A stretch of DNA of 64,000 nucleotides from Spongiimicrobium salis (GTDB taxonomy: Bacteria; Bacteroidota; Bacteroidia; Flavobacteriales; Flavobacteriaceae), in the NCBI RefSeq assembly GCF_043678055.1, contig NZ_JBHEQA010000001.1:1116001-1180000 (forward strand), written 5' to 3'. The notes below the pieces were generated by a model. It saw nothing but the letters and a program-made list of their open reading frames with translations, was not told where the DNA came from and made no database searches. Below are positions 16,576-25,275 of this stretch, piece after piece. A program made the translations under genes and the position numbers. The first letter of the stretch is position 1. Every line of letters begins with the position of its first letter.

Positions 16576-16606
16576 AAAAGCTATGTCCATTATGGACACA
16601 GCTTTT
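16576..16606 (-). terminator. Intra-operon terminator/attenuator between coxG and coxD
   Basis: Read on the minus strand, AAAAGCT-G-TGTCCA pairs with TGGACA-T-AGCTTTT around a TAA loop. That is 14 pairs including one G-T, and a run of T follows. It has the form of an intrinsic terminator, yet coxD begins only 15 bases later with no obvious promoter in between. Partial read-through would give a stepped expression of structural versus accessory genes. Confidence 0.7.
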
Positions 16607-16627
16607 GATTAAAGGTTTTTATACCGA

Positions 16628-17098
16628 TTACTCACCTGCTTCCGCAGCTTCCAATTTTTTAGAAAAATTCGTTACAAATTGCTTAAACAATTGATTGGAG
16701 ACCGTGGTAATTAAACGCGATCCAAATTGTGCAATTTTTCCATTGATCGTAACATCCATGATGGCGTCCAATTTCACGCCCCCTTCCGAAGCATCATCAA
16801 GATCTATGGTCATTTTCATTTCCGCATTTCCATTTCCTTTGGAATCGACACCATTCCCGGTAAGAACAATTTTTCGCTCTTCCAAATTCACTTCATCATA
16901 GTAGATATCGGCATCATACTTTACCCCCATAGGGCCAAACTTCATCCCCACTTTTCCTTTATAATGGTTATCTCCCACTTTTTCTTCAATGGATACTCCC
17001 GGAACACAATCCATAATTTTTTCCGGATCGATCAAATGTTCCCAAACCAATTCCGTGCCTTGTGGCACTTCAAAGGACTTTTCTAATTTTGTTTTCAT
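16628..17098 (-). CDS. coxG: CoxG: SRPBCC family protein
   Basis: This is a 156-residue START/Bet v1-like (SRPBCC) protein of the CO dehydrogenase subunit G family. It opens with KLEKSFEVPQGTELVWEHL and contains VPGVSIEEKVGDNHYKGKV, typical of the group. It ends with the amphipathic helix QLFKQFVTNFSKKLEAAE. CoxG is thought to help attach CO dehydrogenase to the inner face of the membrane, passing electrons to quinone. It follows coxL by 113 bases and precedes the internal terminator, which groups it transcriptionally with the enzyme subunits. Confidence 0.88.
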   Translation of the reverse strand: MKTKLEKSFEVPQGTELVWEHLIDPEKIMDCVPGVSIEEKVGDNHYKGKVGMKFGPMGVKYDADIYYDEVNLEERKIVLTGNGVDSKGNGNAEMKMTIDLDDASEGGVKLDAIMDVTINGKIAQFGSRLITTVSNQLFKQFVTNFSKKLEAAEAGE

Positions 17099-17212
17099 TA
17101 TGTTATTTTCATTATTATCAAGTCATAGCAACGATAAGCATCTTAGGCTTCTTGCAAGTAACTCATATCATTGGGTTTATCATAGTTGTTTTAGCAAACA
17201 TTAACAATACCG

Positions 17213-19570
17213 TTATTTATGCGCCTGAATGGCTTCCCATACTTTTGCCGGTGTAATGGGAATATCCAAATGCTTTATGCCCAAGGGTGACAAAGCATCG
17301 ATAATAGCATTGGCTATCGCAGGCGGCGCTCCAACCGTTGGCGATTCCGCAACTCCTTTTGCCCCTAATGGATGGTGTGGGGAAGGTGTTATGGTATGTC
17401 CTGTTTCCCAATGTGGGGATTCCACTGCCGTAGGCACCAGATAGTCCATTAACGTTCCATTCAGTACGTTTCCTTCATCGTCATATTCAATACCTTCATA
17501 CATCGCCGGTGCAATTCCTTGGGTTAAGCCTCCATGTACCTGTCCCTCCACAATCATGGGATTAATGATATTTCCACAATCATCAATGGCTACAAATCGT
17601 TTTACATCAATAGCTCCAGTTTGTTCATCAACCTCCACCACACAGATATAAGCGCCGTTGGGGAAGGTTAAATTTGGCGGATCGTAATAGTGCGTTGCTT
17701 CAAAACCAGGTTCCATTCCCGGAGGAATATTGGTATAGGCGGCAAAAGCCACATCTTGAATGGTCTTTGATTTTTCAGGAGCTCCCTTTACAAAGAACTT
17801 CCCTACTTCCCATTCAATATCTTCTTCGCTCACTTCTAAAAGATGTGCCGCAATTTTCTTTCCTTTATCCTTTAGCTTTCGTGCAGCTATAGCTGCAGCG
17901 GCCCCCGCTGTAGGCGTACTTCTACTGGCATAGGTTCCCAAACCATAAGGTGCCGTATCGGTATCCCCTTCCTCAATTTCAATGTCGGTATACGGGATGC
18001 CCAATTCTTCGGCTAGAATCTGGGCATAGGTAGTTTCATGCCCCTGTCCTTGTGATTTTGTTCCAAAACGAGCCATAGCCTTTCCTGTTGGGTGTACCCT
18101 GATCTCGGCACTGTCGAACATGGCAATGCCCAAAATGTCAAAATCCTTGGAAGGTCCGGCACCCACAACTTCCGTAAAGGTACAGATACCAATGCCCATC
18201 AGTTTTCCTTCCTTGCGTTTTTCGGCCTGTTCTTTTTTATAATCGTCGTAGCCCACCATATCCATGGCTTTTTTCAAGGTGGCTTCGTAATCTCCACTAT
18301 CATAGCTCCATCCTAAGGGAGAAGCATAAGGGAATTGTTCTTTTTTAATGAAATTCTCCATACGCAATTGGGCGGGATCTTTTCCAATTTCCGCAGCAAG
18401 CTTATCTACCATTCGCTCTATGGCATGTACGGCTTCCGTAACCCGGAACGAACATCGGTAGGCCACACCTCCCGGAGCTTTATTGGTATATACCGCATCT
18501 AGTTCCGCAAAAGCATGCTCATAATCATACGATCCTGTACAGATGGAGAACATTCCCGTAGGGTATTTGGAAGGATTGGCCGAAGAATCGGTATAGCCGT
18601 GATCCGCCAAAGTACTTACTTTAAAGGCTTGAATTTTTCCATCTTTTGTGGCGGCCAATTCACAATCCATATGATAGTCCCGCGCAAAACCATTCACCAA
18701 GTTTTCAGAGCGATCTTCAATCCATTTTACCGGCTTCCCGATCAAGAAAGTGGCTGCTATGGCCACCACATAGGCGGGGTATACCGGTACTTTTCCTCCA
18801 AAACCACCACCAATATCCGGCGCGATTACTCGTATCTTCTCCTCAGAAAGCCCTACATGGCCTGCTACCAAGGCAACCACGGTTCTAATGGCATGCGGCG
18901 CCTGCGTTGTGAGATAGACGACCATTTTTTGGGTATCCTTATCGTAGGAAGCTACACATCCACAGGTTTCAATGGAAGCTACATGAATTCTAGGCAAATG
19001 GATACGTTCTTTTACCACCACATCGGCCTTGGCAATAACTTCATCTGTCTTGGCCCGGTCTCCACGTTCCCAATGGTAAATTTTATTGTCTTCCTGCCCT
19101 TCTTTATCCGGGCGTAACAGAGGCGCATCCTCGTTCAAGGCCGTAAAGGGATCTACAATGGCTTGCATGGGCTCATAGTCCACTTCTACGGCTTCTGCAC
19201 CATCTACGGCAATATAGCGATCTGTAGCAATAACAGCACATACTTCCTGGGATTGGTGCATTACGGTATCCGTTGGCAGCACCATCTGTGTATCGGATAA
19301 CAAGGTGGGCATCCAATGCAAATTGTACTGTGCCAAATCTTCCCCGGTAATGACGGCAAGGACTCCAGGAATAGCCAAGGCTTTTTCTTTATTGATGCTT
19401 TTGATCTTTGCATAGGCATACGGACTCCGTACCATCACCATGGTGAGCATACCCGGAAGCTTCACATCGTCTACATAATTTCCTTTCCCGTGTAAAAAAC
19501 GGGCATCTTCTTTTCTTTTTACAGAGTGACCCATTCCGCCTACCTCTGGTGATGTTTTACATTTAAACAT
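17213..19570 (-). CDS. coxL: CoxL: form I aerobic CO dehydrogenase large (molybdopterin) subunit
   Basis: This 785-residue subunit of the xanthine oxidase superfamily binds the molybdopterin cytosine dinucleotide and the Mo-S-Cu centre that oxidises CO to CO2. The decisive motif is AYRCSFR at residues 370-376 (bases 18443-18463), with Cys373 the expected copper ligand. That motif marks form I enzymes; form II relatives read AYRGAGR. Other family signatures are IGGGFGGK (253-260), a GQGHETTYAQ block (508-517) and GAKGVAES near the end, with Glu742 as the expected catalytic base. The length is close to the Oligotropha protein (about 809). It lies 17 bases after coxS. Confidence 0.93.
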   Translation of the reverse strand: MFKCKTSPEVGGMGHSVKRKEDARFLHGKGNYVDDVKLPGMLTMVMVRSPYAYAKIKSINKEKALAIPGVLAVITGEDLAQYNLHWMPTLLSDTQMVLPTDTVMHQSQEVCAVIATDRYIAVDGAEAVEVDYEPMQAIVDPFTALNEDAPLLRPDKEGQEDNKIYHWERGDRAKTDEVIAKADVVVKERIHLPRIHVASIETCGCVASYDKDTQKMVVYLTTQAPHAIRTVVALVAGHVGLSEEKIRVIAPDIGGGFGGKVPVYPAYVVAIAATFLIGKPVKWIEDRSENLVNGFARDYHMDCELAATKDGKIQAFKVSTLADHGYTDSSANPSKYPTGMFSICTGSYDYEHAFAELDAVYTNKAPGGVAYRCSFRVTEAVHAIERMVDKLAAEIGKDPAQLRMENFIKKEQFPYASPLGWSYDSGDYEATLKKAMDMVGYDDYKKEQAEKRKEGKLMGIGICTFTEVVGAGPSKDFDILGIAMFDSAEIRVHPTGKAMARFGTKSQGQGHETTYAQILAEELGIPYTDIEIEEGDTDTAPYGLGTYASRSTPTAGAAAAIAARKLKDKGKKIAAHLLEVSEEDIEWEVGKFFVKGAPEKSKTIQDVAFAAYTNIPPGMEPGFEATHYYDPPNLTFPNGAYICVVEVDEQTGAIDVKRFVAIDDCGNIINPMIVEGQVHGGLTQGIAPAMYEGIEYDDEGNVLNGTLMDYLVPTAVESPHWETGHTITPSPHHPLGAKGVAESPTVGAPPAIANAIIDALSPLGIKHLDIPITPAKVWEAIQAHK

Positions 19571-19587
19571 AGTGGTATTTTTTGAGG

Positions 19588-20067
19588 TTAGACAGATTCA
19601 TTTTGTAATTCATCCGCAGCTTGCTGGATCGACTTTACAATATTGTTATAGCCGGTGCAACGACATAGGTTCCCTGATATTCCCCAGCGGATCTCTTCTT
19701 CCGTAGGATTGGGATTGTTCTTTAGTAAATCAATAGATCGCATGATCATTCCCGGAGTGCAAAATCCGCAATGCAATCCATGCTGTTCGTGAAAGGCCTT
19801 TTGCAAGGGATGGTTGGTTCCTTCGGCAGCTACCCCTTCTATGGTCGTAATTTCTGCTCCATCCGCGCGAACGGCCAGATAGGTGCAGGATTTTATGGAT
19901 TTACCATCCAAAAGTATGGTACATGCGCCGCAATTAGAGGTATCACAACCAATATGTGTCCCGGTTAAATCTAAATTTTCTCGAATAAAATGCACCAAAA
20001 GCAATCTGGAATCGACCTCAGCAGTGACACTTTCCCCATTTATTGTTAGTGTAATCTCGTGTTTCAT
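19588..20067 (-). CDS. coxS: CoxS: CO dehydrogenase small 2Fe-2S subunit
   Basis: This is a 159-residue iron-sulfur subunit. The plant-ferredoxin-like cluster uses Cys41, Cys46, Cys49 and Cys61 (CDTSNCGACT). The second cluster, in the helical domain, uses Cys100, Cys103, Cys135 and Cys137 (CGFCTPGM and CRCTGY). It carries electrons from the molybdenum site in CoxL to FAD in CoxM. It begins 4 bases after the coxM stop and ends 17 bases before coxL, so the three subunit genes are tightly coupled. Confidence 0.93.
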   Translation of the reverse strand: MKHEITLTINGESVTAEVDSRLLLVHFIRENLDLTGTHIGCDTSNCGACTILLDGKSIKSCTYLAVRADGAEITTIEGVAAEGTNHPLQKAFHEQHGLHCGFCTPGMIMRSIDLLKNNPNPTEEEIRWGISGNLCRCTGYNNIVKSIQQAADELQNESV

Positions 20068-20071
20068 TTTT

Positions 20072-20941
20072 TTAGTTTTTAGCGCGTTCTAATGCGGTAT
20101 GTATCATGCGTTTTGTTATGGTATTCACAATGGATCTTTTGTAGGCTTCGGACCCTCTCAAATCTGAAGTAGGCTCACAATCCTCACTGGCCATGACACC
20201 TACTTGTTCTATAAGTTCATCCGTAATCTCCTTTCCTTTTAACAAGGCCTCCCCTCGTTCCAAACGCATCGGTACTGCACTGACATTGGTAAGGCCAATG
20301 CCTATTTCTTGACAAACTCCTGCATCATCCAATACCACATGTACCGCCACACCAGCGGTGGCATAATCCCCTACTTTCCGTTCCACTTTATGATAGGCAC
20401 CTCCGCTTCCTTTTTTCCTCTGGGGCACTTGAATTTCCACTAAAATATCCGAAGGTTCCAAAGCGGTCATATAAAAGCCGTGGAAAAACTCGTCGATAGG
20501 GATGGATTTTCGCCCATCGGCACCCTCCGCGACAATAGTGGCTCCCATAGCCAACATTAGCGCCGGCTGATCATTGGCCGCATCTCCATGGGCTATATTT
20601 CCTCCAATAGTGCCAATATTCCGAACCGATGGATCGGCCGTTAATTTAATCGCATCTGAAAAGATAGGATAGCTGTTCCGGATTAAGTCGGAATATTCCA
20701 TTTCGGTCTGCGTAGTGAGTGCTCCAATTTTTAGTAGCCCATCCTCTTCTTTAATATAGGATAAGCCCTCAATCTTACTGATATCGATAATATGTTCAGG
20801 GGTGGCAAAGCGAAGCTTCATCATGGGCAATAAGCTATGTCCTCCCGACATATACTTGGCTTCTTCGCCATGCGTTTGTGCTAAGGCTATCGCATCTTTG
20901 ACAGAGGAAGCCTTATGATAGGTGAAATTAGCAGGAATCAT
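20072..20941 (-). CDS. coxM: CoxM: CO dehydrogenase FAD-binding subunit
   Basis: This is a 289-residue medium subunit of the molybdenum hydroxylase family. The FAD signatures are SGGHSLLPMMK (32-42) and TIGGNIAHGDAANDQPALM (111-129), followed by the CO dehydrogenase flavoprotein C-terminal domain. The family usually reads AGGHSL and TIGGN..HGDPAND, so both sites are intact. FAD passes electrons on to the quinone pool. This is the first gene of the operon. A promoter-like TTG-N20-TATATTTA lies just upstream. Confidence 0.92.
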   Translation of the reverse strand: MIPANFTYHKASSVKDAIALAQTHGEEAKYMSGGHSLLPMMKLRFATPEHIIDISKIEGLSYIKEEDGLLKIGALTTQTEMEYSDLIRNSYPIFSDAIKLTADPSVRNIGTIGGNIAHGDAANDQPALMLAMGATIVAEGADGRKSIPIDEFFHGFYMTALEPSDILVEIQVPQRKKGSGGAYHKVERKVGDYATAGVAVHVVLDDAGVCQEIGIGLTNVSAVPMRLERGEALLKGKEITDELIEQVGVMASEDCEPTSDLRGSEAYKRSIVNTITKRMIHTALERAKN

Positions 20942-20974
20942 AATTTTTAGGTATTTATTTTAGAAAGTAGTTAC

Positions 20975-21005
20975 TAAATATAGCCACTTTTTTCTGATAA
21001 TGCAA
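20975..21005 (-). promoter_or_regulatory. Putative cox operon promoter
   Basis: On the minus strand TTG (21005-21003) is followed, after exactly 20 bases, by TATATTTA (20982-20975). That is one base off the TAnnTTTG consensus. It lies 34 bases before the coxM start. The region is shared with the divergent cysteine desulfurase gene. Confidence 0.45.
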
Positions 21006-21116
21006 TAAATGCATAGAATCCCTGAAGAATTAACGCAATGTTAAAATTCATCCATTTCTGCACTTTTAGGCTAATGGATTTATTTCCTTAATTTTAACCG
21101 TATCCAAATTTAAATC

Positions 21117-22295
21117 ATGTATTCCCAGATATATCTCGACTATAATGCCACCACTCCCTGTGCCCAGGAAGTTGTAGAAGCTATGCTTCCTTATTTTCAT
21201 GAAGATTTTGGGAATCCCTCCAGCAGTCATCATCCTTACGGATGGTTGGCCAAAGATGCCATAGGCAAGGCCAGCGCGACCATAGCGGCTACTTTAGGCA
21301 TTGCGGCCAGTGATATTATATATACTTCCGGTGCTACGGAAAGTATTAATATGATTTTAAAAGGTATATGCAGCGCGCACAAACAACAAGGAAAACACCT
21401 CATTACGAGCAAGGCAGAGCATAAAGCCGTTTTGGATACTTGCGCTTTTTTGGAAGAAGAAGGCTTTGAAGTCACCTATCTCGATGTAGATGCTCAAGGT
21501 CTTATTTCCCCCAAAGCCTTTAAAGATGCCTTGCGTCCGGATACTGTACTGGCCGCCTTCCTCTACGCCAATAATGAAACCGGAGCTGTACAACCCTTAG
21601 GGGAAATTGCTACTCTGGCCAAGGCGAACAATACTTTTCTCTTTGCCGATGCTACCCAAGCTTTGGGAAAAATTCCTTTAGCCTCCTTTTTTGAAGCGGT
21701 GGATTTTTGCTGTTTTTCAGCCCATAAGGTATACGGCCCCAAAGGGATGGGGATGGTCTATATCAAAAACTTGGAAGGTAGGGGAGCTCTCTCTAGTTTT
21801 ATTCAAGGGGGCGGACAGCAGAAGGGCATGCGGGGTGGCACTTTAAATACTCCCGGAATTGTAGGTTTCGCAAAAGCAATCCAATTGGCCTATGCGAATT
21901 TTGATCAGGAAATACAGCATTTAACACAGCTACGAAATCAATTGGAAGAGGGTTTATTGGCCTTGGAACACAGTACTTCCAATAGTACTGCTGTAGCACG
22001 ACTCCCCAATACCGCCAATATTTCTTTTGCCTATGTTGATGGGGAAACGCTCTTACGGAGCTTGAGCAAGTTTATGGCCGTTTCCAATGGTTCTGCCTGT
22101 AATTCTGCTGCTGTAGAACCCTCCCATGTCTTAAGCGCTATGGGCGTAAAGAAAAACTTGGCCTATGCTTCCTTGCGATTGAGCCTTGGGCGTTATACCA
22201 AGGAGGACGACATTAAAAGAGCCATTACGATTATTTCAAAGGAGGTACAAGCGCTGCGTGAGGACAATATCTTGTGGGAACGACGGCAGCAATAA
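21117..22295 (+). CDS. Cysteine desulfurase (NifS/IscS-like), divergent to cox operon
   Basis: This is a PLP-dependent enzyme of 392 residues that removes sulfur from cysteine as a protein-bound persulfide. The N-terminus YLDYNATTP is typical. The PLP lysine is Lys204 in SAHKVYGPKG. The catalytic Cys328 lies in SNGSACNSA. It starts 175 bases from coxM on the other strand. Molybdenum hydroxylase maturation needs a NifS-like sulfur donor that hands sulfur to XdhC-bound cofactor (shown for Rhodobacter XdhC/NifS4), so supply of the bridging sulfide of CO dehydrogenase is a plausible role. No Fe-S assembly genes are adjacent, which fits a dedicated rather than housekeeping function. Confidence 0.88.
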   Translation: MYSQIYLDYNATTPCAQEVVEAMLPYFHEDFGNPSSSHHPYGWLAKDAIGKASATIAATLGIAASDIIYTSGATESINMILKGICSAHKQQGKHLITSKAEHKAVLDTCAFLEEEGFEVTYLDVDAQGLISPKAFKDALRPDTVLAAFLYANNETGAVQPLGEIATLAKANNTFLFADATQALGKIPLASFFEAVDFCCFSAHKVYGPKGMGMVYIKNLEGRGALSSFIQGGGQQKGMRGGTLNTPGIVGFAKAIQLAYANFDQEIQHLTQLRNQLEEGLLALEHSTSNSTAVARLPNTANISFAYVDGETLLRSLSKFMAVSNGSACNSAAVEPSHVLSAMGVKKNLAYASLRLSLGRYTKEDDIKRAITIISKEVQALREDNILWERRQQ

Positions 22296-22412
22296 TCTAC
22301 TATCATACCATAAAAAAAGGGTCCAGAGGTATCCTATTTCATCTAGATTTATACACAAAAACAAGAAAAAATCACCTCCAAACCCTTGTGATAAGGACGT
22401 AAGTTTGGTGAC

Positions 22413-23948
22413 CTATTCCTCGGTTGTGGCCGTAAATTCCTTTATGGCCTGGTTTGGTTCAATAATATTGTAGCCTTCCCAAAAAGAGGCATCGTATCTT
22501 GGCATATAGGTAGGAAGCACCGCATTGTTTTCGGCAACTCCCTCAAATATGGAGTTAGATACGTGTTCGGTATCAAAAATGACAATTTCGTATTTGTTCC
22601 TGCTGGTCACGGCCATATCTATTTTGACCGACAATTCGTTTTGCTTACGCCTCCCTTTAACAAACTTATTCTTTTCAATGATTTTCAAAGGCCTGCGTAT
22701 CCCTACCCTATTAGCACTTTCAGACTCCAGAAAACGCAGATCGTATTTATCATTGGCCCCTTTGGAAAAAATCATTTTTCCCGAATCCAAATATTCTTTC
22801 ATGGAAATCCCTAATAGCCTGAAGTTTCGGAGGGGTTTCACATTGTCATAATCCACGCGGATAATCGCAAAATCATCTGAATTGATATACAATCTTCCTT
22901 TATAATCTGCAGAGCGCTTTGGTTTAAAATCAAGAATATAAACCGCATCATCCCCTAAATAGGTAAAATCTACTTGGGTAAACTCGTATCTTTTGGACTT
23001 TCGTAAAAAATTGAGTTTGGAATCCTCCATAAAGAAAAACTGATCAAACAATCCTGCCATGGTATTTCTTCGGTACAAGGCAAAATTCTTTTTGCGCAAT
23101 TCTTCCCTTTTTTTCTTCGCCTCCAACTCTTTCTTCAAGGCTTCCGCATCTTCGTTCTTTTCTTCATCTTCCGCTTCATCAAAAATCTCATCAGCCCCTA
23201 CTTTTGTTCCGAAAATTCCCGATTTGATCTTAAAATAGGAATTCGGTTTTACGTTGTCTTTGATGATCTTATTAAAGCGTTCCTCTAAAGAAGTGAGGTC
23301 CAATTCACTGCTTTTATCATACAGTTCAGAAGCTTTTATCAATTTTATCTTTTGATTTTTACGGTCGTAGTTTCCGTACAAATCGCAAAGGACCTCGGTG
23401 TAGCGATCATCGCGCTTGGGAACGGACTGAATAACGCTATCCAAAAAGGCCTTGTTTAACTCTTTGATCGTAGATTTCTTAAAAGTGTAATCTGTCTTTG
23501 CCAAATAGTTATGATAAGATTCCCTGAAAAACAACTTCTTTTTGGTAAAATCCCTGTTGTAATTCTTATCTAAATTGGCTTTTACCTTGGCAATGATTTC
23601 TTCCGGAGTGAAATTCTTGTTGGTAAGGATGACCGACTTTAATTCTATGGCCTTGGAGCGCATAAAGATGACCGGCTCCGTAAACTGATTTAGTGGCTTT
23701 CCAATAGATTCGTACCCAATACAGGAAATGAAGAGCGAATCTGTAGGTTGCATCTGATCATTAAGACGGATGCTAAAACGCCCTTCTTCATTGGTGATTA
23801 CTCCCTTTTTATTGGATAAGAGTACTGTGGCATAGGGAATTGGTTTTTGGGTAGCCGAATCCAACACCTTGGAACTAATAACTTGGGCATTTCCCCAGTG
23901 GAAAAATAGTAAAAGACAGCAAGTAGTTAGAAAAGTAATTTTGGTCAT
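22413..23948 (-). CDS. Carboxypeptidase-regulatory-like domain protein, secreted
   Basis: A signal peptide ends near WGNAQ (about residue 21). A CarboxypepD_reg-like beta-sandwich follows (about 22-100), with PIPYATVLLSNKKGVITNEE and GRFSIRL. This domain opens many Bacteroidota outer-membrane proteins. The remaining 400 residues are not a TonB receptor barrel. They contain a charged helical insert rich in Glu and Lys (about 250-290) and a beta-rich C-terminal half with YVLGDDAV-like YLGDDAVYILDFKPKRSADY and GRLYINSDDFAIIRVDYDN. That half is typical of outer-membrane-lipoprotein-like sensing domains found in this group. Exact function unknown. It is convergent with the cysteine desulfurase gene and single. 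Confidence 0.75.
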   Translation of the reverse strand: MTKITFLTTCCLLLFFHWGNAQVISSKVLDSATQKPIPYATVLLSNKKGVITNEEGRFSIRLNDQMQPTDSLFISCIGYESIGKPLNQFTEPVIFMRSKAIELKSVILTNKNFTPEEIIAKVKANLDKNYNRDFTKKKLFFRESYHNYLAKTDYTFKKSTIKELNKAFLDSVIQSVPKRDDRYTEVLCDLYGNYDRKNQKIKLIKASELYDKSSELDLTSLEERFNKIIKDNVKPNSYFKIKSGIFGTKVGADEIFDEAEDEEKNEDAEALKKELEAKKKREELRKKNFALYRRNTMAGLFDQFFFMEDSKLNFLRKSKRYEFTQVDFTYLGDDAVYILDFKPKRSADYKGRLYINSDDFAIIRVDYDNVKPLRNFRLLGISMKEYLDSGKMIFSKGANDKYDLRFLESESANRVGIRRPLKIIEKNKFVKGRRKQNELSVKIDMAVTSRNKYEIVIFDTEHVSNSIFEGVAENNAVLPTYMPRYDASFWEGYNIIEPNQAIKEFTATTEE

Positions 23949-24118
23949 ATGTTGTACGTTTGTTTGAGCACGAATTAAAGCATCCCTTTGCTCTTACAAA
24001 AGAGATTTTGATTTTTTTAAGGCAGATTTATTGTTTTTTTAACGAAAAAAGTACGAATTCCTAGGGTTTGAACACCAAACAATATAAATATTGATGTTGA
24101 CCTCTCAGAATATCCCAT

Positions 24119-24142
24119 AAAAAAACACCCTTACAAAGGGTG
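24119..24142 (-). terminator. Terminator for GH16 gene
   Basis: CACCCTT (24126-24132) pairs with AAGGGTG (24136-24142) around a 3-base loop. On the minus strand seven T follow. It lies 27 bases after the stop at 24170. Confidence 0.85.
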
Positions 24143-24169
24143 CTTCATATGCTATTATTGTTTCTTATA

Positions 24170-25066
24170 CTACCTTTTATATACTCTTACCCAATCTACC
24201 TGCATAGTCGCATTATCGGCAAAGTCAGCAGGATCTATCCCTCTAAAGAAAGGCCCGCCGACAGCGGTATTGATTACCAGTTGTTGTTTTTTCCCAAAAA
24301 AAGAAGCTACAAAGTTTTTTTCATCTGCATTGTATTCATGAAGCAATTCCCCATCTAGATTGATGGTCATTTTATCTTGCCCCCATATGAGTTCAAAGGT
24401 GTGAAAATCTGCCGTTAAATCTACATCCAAGGTATGCGGGGCCTCCGTATCTTCATTTCTGGACAATACCATATTGGGTTCGTTTCCAAAAAACAAATTG
24501 GATTGGTAGATATTGTTTCCACGGGCTTCAATAATGTCAATCTCTCCTTGGGTAGGCCATGGGTCTCCAAAAGACCAAAAAGCAGGCCACATGCCATTTC
24601 CCAGAGGCATTCGTATCCGAGCCATAAAACGATACTCCCGCTCTCCTTCCCCCTCCGAAGGTCCAAAAGTGGTTTTGGATTCTACACGTCCGGAAACATA
24701 ATCAAAGTCCTTTTGTGCCGCATCAAAAGGATTGGTATCCCCTGTTACCGCTTCGCGTTGTACATTGATATTCAAAATACCATCGGCAATAGAAAGTTGG
24801 GAGGGTCTGTACAATTGTATTTCGTTGTTAAAGGCACCACTATCCCATATGTTCCATTGTGAGAGATCTGTATCGAAATTCTCTTCGAATACTAGATTCC
24901 AATCCCCATCTGTTCCCATCGGCATGGTATCCGGATCAGGTACAGGATCTGGAGTAGTTGGGTTTTCACCTGTTGTGGGCATATTGGGCTCTTCAGGAAG
25001 TGATATATCAGAAGAGCATGACGCGAATACGACTAAAATAGTAACACAAATAATTTTCTTTATCAT
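24170..25066 (-). CDS. Glycoside hydrolase family 16 lipoprotein (beta-glucanase/laminarinase-like)
   Basis: This is a 298-residue lipoprotein with lipobox FASC (Cys17 from the chosen start). A Pro/Thr/Asp-rich linker to about residue 55 is typical of surface-exposed lipoproteins. The GH16 catalytic domain carries GEIDIIEARG, in which the first Glu is the nucleophile, the Asp assists and the last Glu is the acid/base. Flanking blocks such as WPAFWSFGDPWPTQ and the closing MQVDWVRVYKR are canonical. Substrates in the family include laminarin, agar, carrageenan and porphyran; the EIDIIE form fits beta-1,3-glucanases best. It is not part of a SusC/SusD locus here. The first in-frame ATG at 25090 would place a basic stretch before the signal. 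Confidence 0.88.
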   Translation of the reverse strand: MIKKIICVTILVVFASCSSDISLPEEPNMPTTGENPTTPDPVPDPDTMPMGTDGDWNLVFEENFDTDLSQWNIWDSGAFNNEIQLYRPSQLSIADGILNINVQREAVTGDTNPFDAAQKDFDYVSGRVESKTTFGPSEGEGEREYRFMARIRMPLGNGMWPAFWSFGDPWPTQGEIDIIEARGNNIYQSNLFFGNEPNMVLSRNEDTEAPHTLDVDLTADFHTFELIWGQDKMTINLDGELLHEYNADEKNFVASFFGKKQQLVINTAVGGPFFRGIDPADFADNATMQVDWVRVYKR

Positions 25067-25227
25067 AGCTTTTTTTAAAACTTTACGCACTACCTAGGCA
25101 ACGGTATTGCAGTATATAGATAAAGACCAATATTATTTTTAAAGTGAAACAAATATAGCTCAAAAAAAGAAATTAAGTGCTGCCATGTATTTTAAATGCG
25201 ATAGGATAGCGTGCGGCTCCGATATTC

Positions 25228-25261
25228 TTGCTTAAGCACATATTTTGAATGGTTATATTTG
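25228..25261 (+). promoter_or_regulatory. Promoter for DUF423 gene
   Basis: TTG at 25228-25230 and a perfect TATATTTG at 25254-25261 are spaced by 23 bases, the upper end of the range reported for flavobacteria. The box lies inside what would be the first codons if the ATG at 25249 were used, which argues for the start at 25276. Confidence 0.5.
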
Positions 25262-25275
25262 CAGAAAAAACAAGC

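Noticed and set aside
18515..19117. 200-codon open frame on the plus strand inside coxL
   Set aside because: It is antisense to a strongly conserved gene and has no recognisable domain; codon periodicity belongs to coxL.
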